DNA from: VMCP01 sp964527775
Lineage (GTDB): Bacteria > Bacteroidota > Bacteroidia > NS11-12g > UBA955
DNA length: 19,262 nt
Assembly (NCBI GenBank): GCA_964527775.1
Contig: CAZGQS010000030.1
Coordinates: 1-19,262 of the forward strand
Direction of reading: 5' to 3'
Under the pieces are notes generated by a model. It made no database searches, was not told the DNA's origin, and was given only the letters and a program-made list of their open reading frames with translations. The translations under genes were made by a program, and so were the position numbers. This document shows, in pieces, positions 14,138-19,262 of this stretch. The stretch's first letter is position 1. Every line of letters starts with the position of its first letter.

Positions 14138-15385
14138 ATGAAAGACATCTTTGAAAAACTCTACGACAAAATGGGCCCTCTGGGCATGCACGCTGACGAT
14201 GCTCATGGATATTTCACTTTCCCCAAGTTGGAAGGTCCTATTGGGCCGAGAATGAAATTTCGCGGTGTAGAGAAATTGAATTGGTCATTGAATAATTACT
14301 TAGGCCTTGCCAATCACCCCGATGTCATGAAAGCCGATGCTGATGCCGCGGCGCAATTTGGTATGGCCTACCCTATGGGTGCCCGAATGATGAGCGGAAA
14401 TAGCGATTATCACGAACAATTGGAAAAAGATTTGGCCGACTTCATCAAGAAGCCCGATGTTATTTTATTGAACTTTGGTTACCAAGGCGTGTTAAGTGCA
14501 ATCGATGCTCTAGTGGATAGACACGACGTGATTGTTTATGATGCTGAATCTCATGCTTGCATCATTGATGGACTTAGACTTCACGTAGGAAAGCGCTTTG
14601 TTTTCCAACATAATGATATTGAAAGCTGCGAAAAACAGCTGGTTCGCGCCACCAAATTGGCAGAACAAACCGGCGGTGGAGTGATGGTTATTACCGAAGG
14701 TGTTTTTGGAATGAGTGGATCTCAAGGAAAACTGAAAGAAATTGTAGCCCTCAAAGAAAAATACAACTTCCGCTTATTTGTTGACGATGCCCACGGATTT
14801 GGAACCATGGGTGAAACAGGTGCAGGTACCGGCGAAGAACAAAATTGCATGGATGGAATAGACATTTATTTCTCCACCTTCGCAAAATCTATGGCTGGAA
14901 TTGGAGCATTCATTGGCTCTGAACCCCATGTGATCAAATTCTTGCGTTACAACATGCGCTCTCAGATTTACGCAAAAGCCCTTCCCATGCCCATGGTGGT
15001 GGGTTCAATCAAGCGCCTTGAAATGATTCGCACACAACCCGAACACAAAGAAAAATTGTGGACCATCGTAAGAGCCTTGCAGTCTGGTTTGAGAGAAGCC
15101 GGCTTCAACATTGGTGTAACCACCACTCCCGTAACTCCCGTTCTTCTAAACGGAACCATTCCCGAAGCAACTCACTTGACCTTTGACCTAAGAGAAAACT
15201 ACAACATCTTCTGTAGTATTGTGGTTTACCCTGTGGTTCCCAAAGGCGTAATTATGCTGCGCTTAATTCCCACCGCAGTGCATACCCTCGAAGACGTGGA
15301 AACCACAATTAACGCGTTTAAATCCATTAAAAACAAATTGGACATTGGCGAATATCGCAAAGACCAATTGGCCACTGCTCACTAA
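14138..15385 (+). CDS. SPT/KBL-like PLP-dependent alpha-oxoamine synthase (serine palmitoyltransferase or cysteate acyltransferase type)
   Basis: The 415-residue fold-type I PLP enzyme belongs to the family that condenses an amino acid with an acyl thioester (SPT, KBL, BioF). K250 in STFAKSMAG is the PLP lysine, DDAHG at 216-220 binds PLP, and H139 in ESHAC is the stacking histidine. NYLGLANH and GARMMSGNSDYHEQLE are typical N-terminal motifs. In Bacteroidota, close relatives make the sphingoid base from serine or capnine (sulfonolipid) from cysteate. The sequence alone does not decide which. BioF is less likely because no biotin genes are nearby. It has its own promoter, and the HhH gene begins 9 bases after its stop. 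Confidence 0.85.
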   Translation: MKDIFEKLYDKMGPLGMHADDAHGYFTFPKLEGPIGPRMKFRGVEKLNWSLNNYLGLANHPDVMKADADAAAQFGMAYPMGARMMSGNSDYHEQLEKDLADFIKKPDVILLNFGYQGVLSAIDALVDRHDVIVYDAESHACIIDGLRLHVGKRFVFQHNDIESCEKQLVRATKLAEQTGGGVMVITEGVFGMSGSQGKLKEIVALKEKYNFRLFVDDAHGFGTMGETGAGTGEEQNCMDGIDIYFSTFAKSMAGIGAFIGSEPHVIKFLRYNMRSQIYAKALPMPMVVGSIKRLEMIRTQPEHKEKLWTIVRALQSGLREAGFNIGVTTTPVTPVLLNGTIPEATHLTFDLRENYNIFCSIVVYPVVPKGVIMLRLIPTAVHTLEDVETTINAFKSIKNKLDIGEYRKDQLATAH

Positions 15386-15390
15386 CATTG

Positions 15391-15405
15391 CGGGGTGAAA
15401 CCCCG
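15391..15405 (+). promoter_or_regulatory. Hairpin enclosing the GTG start of the HhH gene
   Basis: CGGGGTGAAACCCCG forms a 6-bp GC-rich stem with a GAA loop. The start codon GTG (15395-15397) lies inside it. No T run follows, so it is not a typical terminator. It could limit translation initiation unless ribosomes ending the upstream gene (stop at 15385) open it. Confidence 0.5.
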
Positions 15406-16072
15406 ATTAAAATACCTTCAAACCGCCGGAACATGGATTGTCGTTCTGGCGGTTTTTTTTGCTCTGAGGATGGCTTTTCTCTTCCACGAAAAACACCAAA
15501 TTCAACGAGTGTTGCATCAAACCTTTAAAGATTCAAATCAAATCCGTATTCCACCTGAACATTCTGCATTGCAAGAACTCAAATCCTTAGCTAAAGCGCC
15601 CCTTACCTACTTCGATACCCTTTTCACCACCGCTCCCGTGCCCATTTCAGATGCACCACCCAAATGGGCGACCAATTACCAGGTTAACCTGAATACTTGC
15701 GACTCCGCCGAATTGGAGGCACTTCCAAAAATTGGGGCGAAAATGGCCTCGAGAATCATCAGATACCGCGACAGGCTGGGTGGATTTTTCTCCATTAGAC
15801 AGTTGCTTGAAGTCAAATACATTGATTCTCAAATTTTGGAGCAACCCAACATCGTTTTTTCGGTTGATACCGCTCAGGTCAAAAAACTTGATTTAGCCAT
15901 TTGCACGCCCAGCGACCTTTACCGACATCCGTATGTGGGACCGTCAGCGGCAAAAATCTTGTTGGCTTACCGAAAAGCACATCCCCAGATAAACAATCCC
16001 TGGAAAGAAGGGAGCCAAGTTCACGGCATCCCGCTAGAACATGCGCGAAGAATTTCTCCGTATTTCCGCTAA
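15395..16072 (+). CDS. Membrane-anchored helix-hairpin-helix (ComEA-like) protein
   Basis: The 225-residue protein has one N-terminal membrane segment (about 12-30) and a ComEA-type HhH domain at ~96-156: VNLNTCDSAELEALPKIG, then ASRIIRYRD and FFSIRQLLEV. A second degenerate HhH lies at ~165-225 (CTPSDLYRHPYVG, AAKILLAYRK). HhH domains bind DNA backbone without sequence preference. ComEA proteins hold incoming DNA in the periplasm for ComEC. Anchored and outward-facing, this could be the DNA receptor for the comEC gene 5 kb away, but many Bacteroidota HhH proteins of this form are untested. The GTG at 15395 is chosen because the next Met would cut the membrane segment. Confidence 0.82.
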   Translation: MKPRLKYLQTAGTWIVVLAVFFALRMAFLFHEKHQIQRVLHQTFKDSNQIRIPPEHSALQELKSLAKAPLTYFDTLFTTAPVPISDAPPKWATNYQVNLNTCDSAELEALPKIGAKMASRIIRYRDRLGGFFSIRQLLEVKYIDSQILEQPNIVFSVDTAQVKKLDLAICTPSDLYRHPYVGPSAAKILLAYRKAHPQINNPWKEGSQVHGIPLEHARRISPYFR

Positions 16073-16122
16073 AAATGACAATCTACTCAACAAATCATCA
16101 TCTATGTGTCAACAATAATCAA

Positions 16123-16130
16123 TAATTTTG
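16123..16130 (+). promoter_or_regulatory. -7 element TAATTTTG, 4 bases before the acyl-CoA dehydrogenase ATG
   Basis: A perfect TAnnTTTG is followed by TTCC and the ATG at 16135. With the ~5-base offset used above, transcription would start on the A of the ATG. No TTTG is visible at -33. Confidence 0.5.
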
Positions 16131-16134
16131 TTCC

Positions 16135-17277
16135 ATGCATTTTCAAGAAAGCGAAAGCGTGAGCATGGTGCGCCAAACAGTGCGTGACTTTGCAGAAAAA
16201 AATATCCGTCCGCAAATGATGGAATGGGATGAGAGTCAAACCTTCCCTGTGCACGTTTTTAAAGGCCTCGGTGAACTTGGATTGATGGGCGTTTTGGTGC
16301 CTGAAAATTACGGTGGATCGGGCTTGGGCTACTACGAATATGCTGCTGCCATTGAAGAATTGGCCAAAGTTTGCGGAAGCGTGGGGCTTTCTATGGCTGC
16401 CCACAACAGCTTGTGCACCGGTCACATCATGCAATTTGGTAACGAAGAGCAAAAGAAAAAATGGCTTCCAAAGTTGGCTACTGCAGAGTGGATTGGTGCT
16501 TGGGGACTAACCGAAGCGAACACCGGTTCTGATGCGCTAAGAATGAAGTGCGTAGCACGCAAAGAGGGCAACGAATGGGTGTTGAATGGCGCAAAAAACT
16601 GGATTACCCACGGAATTACCGGCGATATTGCTGTGGTTCTTGCTAGAACCGGCGACCTTTTAGATTCACACGGCATCACTGCGTTTGTGGTTGAAAGAGG
16701 TACTCCCGGCTTTTCTGGAGGAAAAAAAGAAAATAAATTGGGAATGAGAGCTTCCGAAACGGCTGAAATGATCTTTGAAGATTGCCGCATTCCTGAAGAA
16801 AACGTCTTAGGCAACATTGGCGATGGATTCATTCAGGCCATGAAAGTTCTTGACGGCGGACGCATATCTATTGCTGCATTGAGCTTGGGAATTGCCAAGG
16901 GCGCTTACGAAGCGGCTTTGAAATACTCGAAAGAGCGTGAGCAGTTTGGGCAACCCATCTCTAACTTCCAAGCCATTGCTTTCAAATTGGCAGACATGGC
17001 CACTAAAATTGAAGCGGCAGAATTGCTAATTCAAGAAAGTTGCCACTTGAAAAACAACAAATTGAACGTAAATAAGGTGAGCGCCATGGCTAAATACTAC
17101 GCCAGCGAAGTGAGTGTGTTCTGCGCCAATGAAGCGGTTCAGATTTTCGGGGGATATGGATACACGAAAGATTTTCCGGTGGAGAAATTTTACAGAGACT
17201 GTAAGCTTTGCACCATTGGAGAGGGAACCAGTGAAATCCAAAAATTGGTTATTTCAAGGGCCATTTTAAAAGATTAA
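16135..17277 (+). CDS. Acyl-CoA dehydrogenase
   Basis: The 380-residue flavoenzyme has the typical length and motifs of short/branched-chain acyl-CoA dehydrogenases: WGLTEANTGSDA for FAD/substrate contacts, NWITHG, GMRASETAEMIFEDCRIPEENVLG, REQFGQPISNFQAIAFKLADMAT, and the C-terminal FGGYGYTKDFPVEKFYRDCK. E363 in IGEGTSEIQ is the probable catalytic base. It takes two electrons from the alpha-beta carbons of an acyl-CoA and passes them to electron-transfer flavoprotein. The chain-length preference cannot be read off. The gene is preceded by a 62-base gap with a -7 element 4 bases before the ATG, so it is probably transcribed separately from the HhH gene. Confidence 0.95.
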   Translation: MHFQESESVSMVRQTVRDFAEKNIRPQMMEWDESQTFPVHVFKGLGELGLMGVLVPENYGGSGLGYYEYAAAIEELAKVCGSVGLSMAAHNSLCTGHIMQFGNEEQKKKWLPKLATAEWIGAWGLTEANTGSDALRMKCVARKEGNEWVLNGAKNWITHGITGDIAVVLARTGDLLDSHGITAFVVERGTPGFSGGKKENKLGMRASETAEMIFEDCRIPEENVLGNIGDGFIQAMKVLDGGRISIAALSLGIAKGAYEAALKYSKEREQFGQPISNFQAIAFKLADMATKIEAAELLIQESCHLKNNKLNVNKVSAMAKYYASEVSVFCANEAVQIFGGYGYTKDFPVEKFYRDCKLCTIGEGTSEIQKLVISRAILKD

Positions 17278-17306
17278 TAGACATTCTTCGATTATCTTGG
17301 TAAAAA

Positions 17307-17337
17307 TTTGAAATTCAATCAAAAATTGGTATATTTG
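17307..17337 (+). promoter_or_regulatory. Consensus Bacteroidota promoter of rpsU
   Basis: TTTG (17307-17310), 19 bases, then TATATTTG (17330-17337) is an exact match to the TTTG-N19-TAnnTTTG consensus of the primary sigma factor in Bacteroidota. The rpsU ATG is at 17368, giving about a 26-base leader. This is the strongest promoter match in the window and fits a ribosomal protein gene. Confidence 0.9.
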
Positions 17338-17367
17338 CATCCCTAAAAAAAGTAAAAAAGGTATAAC

Positions 17368-17565
17368 ATGCTTATTATAAATGTAAAAGAAAGCGAGTCT
17401 CTTGACAAAGCATTGAAAAAGTTCAAGAAGAAATTTGAAAAAACAGGTGTAGTAAAAGAGATGCGTTCTCGTCAGGCTTTTGAAAAGCCATGCATTACCA
17501 AAAGAATGCAGAGATTGCGTGCGGCTTACAAGCAGCAGTTGCAAACCAACGAAATGCAAGGGTAA
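17368..17565 (+). CDS. rpsU: 30S ribosomal protein bS21
   Basis: The 65-residue, very basic protein has the bS21 pattern: IINVKESESLDKALKKFKKKFEKTGVV, then EMRSRQAFEKPCITKR and a helical end. It binds near the 3' end of 16S rRNA. In Flavobacterium, bS21 has been shown to help hide the anti-Shine-Dalgarno sequence, and rpsU translation has been linked to feedback through its own SD. Here only a partial SD (AAAAAAGGT, 5 bases before the ATG) is seen. The gene stands alone between a consensus promoter and a terminator. Confidence 0.95.
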   Translation: MLIINVKESESLDKALKKFKKKFEKTGVVKEMRSRQAFEKPCITKRMQRLRAAYKQQLQTNEMQG

Positions 17566-17591
17566 TCCACCCACCACATATAAAGACTGTC

Positions 17592-17621
17592 AAAGGGAGC
17601 TCAATTGGGTTCCCTTTTTCT
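17592..17621 (+). terminator. Rho-independent terminator after rpsU
   Basis: Stem AAAGGGA (17592-17598) pairs with TCCCTTT (17611-17617), and TTCTTTT follows. It is 26 bases after the rpsU stop. Confidence 0.8.
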
Positions 17622-17637
17622 TTTAGTATCTGCCCTC

Positions 17638-17717
17638 TCACCGCAACAAAGTTACCGTGCTGCTGAATCCATAAATAATATCATCTTTAGATTCTCTACG
17701 TTCGTTTGGTGTAACTT
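17638..17717 (-). pseudogene. 3'-end relic of a T9SS type B (gliding-motility C-terminal domain) gene
   Basis: On the minus strand, about 26 codons remain open, ending FSSTVTLLR and a TGA at 17638-17640, preceded by VTPNERRESKDDIIYG; an in-frame TAA lies just upstream (at about 17720). The last 36 bases (17638-17673) match 18391-18426 at 33 positions. The upstream residues differ from the other copy, so this is the tail of a separate paralogue whose body has been lost. Such tails close the CHU_C/TIGR04131 domain, used for type IX secretion. Confidence 0.65.
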
Positions 17718-17725
17718 GGAAAAAT

Positions 17726-17753
17726 TACCAATTTTTGGTACTTTTGGGTAATT
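17726..17753 (+). promoter_or_regulatory. Promoter/operator of parDE
   Basis: TACTTTTG (17739-17746) is a perfect TAnnTTTG. It overlaps the palindrome TACCAA-TTT-TTGGTA (17726-17740) and lies inside a wider inverted repeat AATTACC/GGTAATT (17723-17729 and 17747-17753). ParD-type proteins bind such repeats and repress their own operon. A leader of ~13 bases leads to the ATG at 17764. Confidence 0.6.
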
Positions 17754-17763
17754 ATTTTGAATT

Positions 17764-18015
17764 ATGAGCAAGAACACCTCCATATCACTCGGAAATTATT
17801 TTGACCAATTTGTAAGTAACCAAGTTTCTGCCGGACGATATAAAAATGTAAGTGAAGTAATCAGAGCTGGACTTCGACTTTTAGAAAATGAAGAAAGTAA
17901 AGTTATTGCTCTGAAAAATGCGATTCAAGAAGGAATTGACAGTGGAATTGCACACAATTTTGACCCAGAAAAGCATCTTCAGGAATTAAAAGCTAGACAT
18001 AAAAAGAATGGCTAA
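17764..18015 (+). CDS. parD: ParD-family antitoxin (ribbon-helix-helix)
   Basis: The 83-residue protein has an N-terminal ribbon (NTSISLGNYFDQFV) and helices (GRYKNVSEVIRAGLRLLENEE), the pattern of ParD/CopG-type antitoxins that dimerise on operator DNA. The C-terminal part (about 50-83) is charged and should wrap around the toxin. It overlaps parE by 8 bases, as is usual in these operons, where the antitoxin is made first. The upstream palindromes are likely its operator. The cassette is flanked by relics of secretion-domain genes, suggesting a mobile or exchange-prone spot. Confidence 0.92.
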   Translation: MSKNTSISLGNYFDQFVSNQVSAGRYKNVSEVIRAGLRLLENEESKVIALKNAIQEGIDSGIAHNFDPEKHLQELKARHKKNG

Positions 18016-18307
18016 ATATGAACTGACTAACAAAGCTGTTGAAGATTTAACTGGAATTTGGGAATACACGATTGAAAAGTGGTCTGAACATCAAGCCGAC
18101 ATATATTATAACTTGCTAATAGATAGTTGCCAAGAAATTGCGAATAATCCGGATTTAGGAAAAAATCATGAGGGAATAACCAATGACTTATTCGGACTTA
18201 AAATAAGCCGACACATCATTTTTTATCGAAAACGATTGAATCTACCAATTGAAATTACGAGAATTTTACACGGACAAATGGATTTAAAAAATAGAATAAC
18301 GGAATGA
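18008..18307 (+). CDS. parE: ParE/RelE-superfamily toxin
   Basis: The 99-residue protein shows the ParE pattern: YELTNKAVEDLTGIWEYTIEKW at the N-terminus, ADIYYNLLIDSCQEIANNPDLGK in the helical middle, and HIIFYRKR then ITRILHGQMDL in the C-terminal strands. ParE toxins inhibit DNA gyrase, while RelE relatives cut mRNA. The sequence looks more like ParE (RILHGQMD end, no RelE catalytic set evident). The frame is intact and of full length, so the module may be active. Confidence 0.92.
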   Translation: MAKYELTNKAVEDLTGIWEYTIEKWSEHQADIYYNLLIDSCQEIANNPDLGKNHEGITNDLFGLKISRHIIFYRKRLNLPIEITRILHGQMDLKNRITE

Positions 18308-18350
18308 AAAAACTAAGGGCAAGCAAAAGTATAGTAAAGCATATAAACAC

Positions 18351-18386
18351 TACTATTTTCAGTATTATTTGATACTAAAAATAGTA
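18351..18386. terminator. AT-rich hairpin between convergent parE and the CHU_C relic
   Basis: TACTATTTTCAGTA (18351-18364) and TACTAAAAATAGTA (18373-18386) pair at 13 of 14 positions around an 8-base loop. No long T run follows, so function as a terminator is uncertain. It marks the end of the parDE cassette, four bases before the 36-base repeat copy at 18391. Confidence 0.45.
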
Positions 18387-18390
18387 TTCA

Positions 18391-18789
18391 TCACCGCAAC
18401 AAAGTTACCGTACTGCTGAATTCGTATTCTTGGTTGTTTCGATAAGCCTTGATGCGGTAAAGGTAAACGCCCTGCGGAACGCTCTCTGTGGGAGCCCATG
18501 TGCCCTCCGTGTTGTTCTGCTCGTAAATCTTCTGCCCCCAAGAGTTGTATATGCTCAAGGTGAAACGATCAAATCCGTAGTTGAACACCTCAAACACATC
18601 GTTCAACCCATCGCCGTTGGGCGTGAAAGCATTGGGAGCAAACAGCGTTGCCTGATATTTCAAGCACGATACATTGCTCTTCGACTCATACCTACCCTGA
18701 GCACTTCGCGCCTTTACATAATAACATTTCTCGTAATTCTTGGGCTTGATAAAGTCTTTATCATTGACCGTTGTATCTTGGCTTATACT
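18391..18789 (-). pseudogene. Truncated T9SS type B sorting-domain protein (C-terminal part only)
   Basis: The minus-strand frame is open from 18789 to the TGA at 18391-18393, about 132 codons. The upstream half ends a fibronectin-like domain (CYYVKARSAQGRYESKSNVSC). It is followed by the gliding-motility C-terminal domain: LFAPNAFTPNGDGLNDVF, FTLSIYNSWGQKIYE, VPQGVYLYRIKAY and FSSTVTLLR. Full proteins of this class are long adhesins or enzymes with a signal peptide. Here an in-frame TGA stands at 18790-18792, with no signal peptide or good start. The TTG at 18663 would give only a bare sorting domain. I interpret it as the leftover 3' end of a larger gene. Confidence 0.8.
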
Positions 18790-18963
18790 TCATTACAGCA
18801 AAATCCGATACGGGCAATGTATACCGAGAAAAAATATTGGTTGACAGCACCGAGTAGATTGGTCATGTGATCATGGACAACTATTTCTTAAGTCATTTTC
18901 TCAACCCTAGTACAACAAACTATAGTTTTTTTGTGTCAATGGTAGTGGATTTCACACCGTAAC
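18790..18963. other. Gap of ~174 bases without a clear feature
   Basis: It lies between the truncated minus-strand relic and the start of the plus-strand secreted protein. I see no continuing coding similarity in any frame and no TAnnTTTG element. A T-rich run (TATAGTTTTTTTG, near 18920) is the only promoter-like sequence. Confidence 0.4.
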
Positions 18964-19262
18964 ATGAAAAAACTACTACCTCTAATAATTCTTTTACTAG
19001 TATTCAATGCAACTAAAGCCACTCATATTGCCGGCTGTGAATTAACCTATACCTATATTGGCAACCAGAAGTACGTTATTTATATTGATGTTTATAGAGA
19101 TTGCCGAGGAACGGCATTAGCGAGCACCGATTTCACCTATTATCATCGCTTCCAATCTACCAACGGTACCTCATCTCAGCAATACATCCCCACAAACAAA
19201 CCCAAACTCGTAAATATTTCTGAAGTTTCAAATATTTGTAAGGGCGGTGTTCCCTTTTGCTC
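18964..19262 (+). CDS. N-terminus of a large secreted T9SS type B-class protein (3' truncated by window)
   Basis: The ATG at 18964 opens a signal peptide (MKKLLPLIILLLVFNATKA), with cleavage probably near residue 19. The start of the mature protein follows: THIAGCELTYTYIGNQKYVIYIDVYRDCRGT. This THxxGxELTY...YRDC opening is the usual N-terminus of long Bacteroidota surface proteins that end in a gliding-motility C-terminal sorting domain. The frame stays open to the last base (about 99 residues seen). The gene starts beside, and divergent from, the C-terminal relic of the same protein class. The function of the body is unknown. Confidence 0.85.
   Translation, partial: MKKLLPLIILLLVFNATKATHIAGCELTYTYIGNQKYVIYIDVYRDCRGTALASTDFTYYHRFQSTNGTSSQQYIPTNKPKLVNISEVSNICKGGVPFC

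Noticed and set aside
15391..15405. Rho-independent terminator after the SPT-like gene
   Set aside because: The stem has no following T run and contains the next gene's start codon.
17638..18426. Target-site duplication from insertion of the parDE cassette
   Set aside because: The repeats are imperfect (33 of 36), end exactly at a stop codon of a conserved protein end, and are preceded by different coding sequence, so paralogous gene tails explain them better.
18430..18870. Plus-strand open frame of 146 codons
   Set aside because: It runs antisense to the clearly recognisable CHU_C domain and has no family-like sequence.

Overview
The window looks like chromosomal DNA of a member of the Bacteroidota, probably close to the Flavobacteriia. 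The pointers are type IX secretion sorting domains of both type A and type B, promoter elements of the Bacteroidota form (TTTG, 19 bases, TAnnTTTG), very few Shine-Dalgarno sequences, and family versions typical of this phylum (Mrp without its C-terminal CxxC, a short ComEC, an SPT-like acyltransferase).

Positions 1-7034 hold a sulfur-metabolism island. After the 3' end of a secreted T9SS type A protein come a lone rhodanese (+) and, on the minus strand, three transcription units. These are cstB-like persulfide dioxygenase-rhodanese + YeeE/YedE + DUF6691; TauE/SafE exporter + TsdA-type diheme cytochrome c; and a Tat-exported SoxB-like metallohydrolase. Together they suggest periplasmic thiosulfate/tetrathionate chemistry coupled to cytoplasmic persulfide oxidation and to import or export of sulfur compounds. 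No soxXA, soxYZ or soxCD is visible. The rhodanese, tauE-tsdA and soxB units each carry a CRP/FNR-like dyad (TGTGA-N6-TCACA type) at exactly the same distance from a weak -7 element. They therefore look like one regulon under a Crp/Fnr-family activator.

Positions 7138-11044 are mostly minus-strand housekeeping genes: comEC, an enoyl-CoA hydratase and tatD, tightly packed, then a Pro/Glu/Val-rich hypothetical protein. comEC contains an in-frame run of fifteen 7-base repeats. Related heptamer arrays fill the gap between tsdA and cstB.

Positions 11103-17565 hold thymidine kinase (+); a minus-strand unit DUF6787-like + mrp + nifU-C (Fe-S assembly); and a plus-strand series: an RsmI-like methyltransferase, an SPT-like PLP acyltransferase (sphingolipid or sulfonolipid base), a HhH/ComEA-like protein, an acyl-CoA dehydrogenase and ribosomal protein bS21 (rpsU). 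Several of these genes have a TAnnTTTG element exactly 4 bases before the start codon, which suggests leaderless mRNAs.

Positions 17638-19262 are an accessory patch. A ParDE toxin-antitoxin operon lies between two 3'-end relics of T9SS type B (gliding-motility C-terminal domain) genes. The start of another large secreted protein of the same class then runs off the window.
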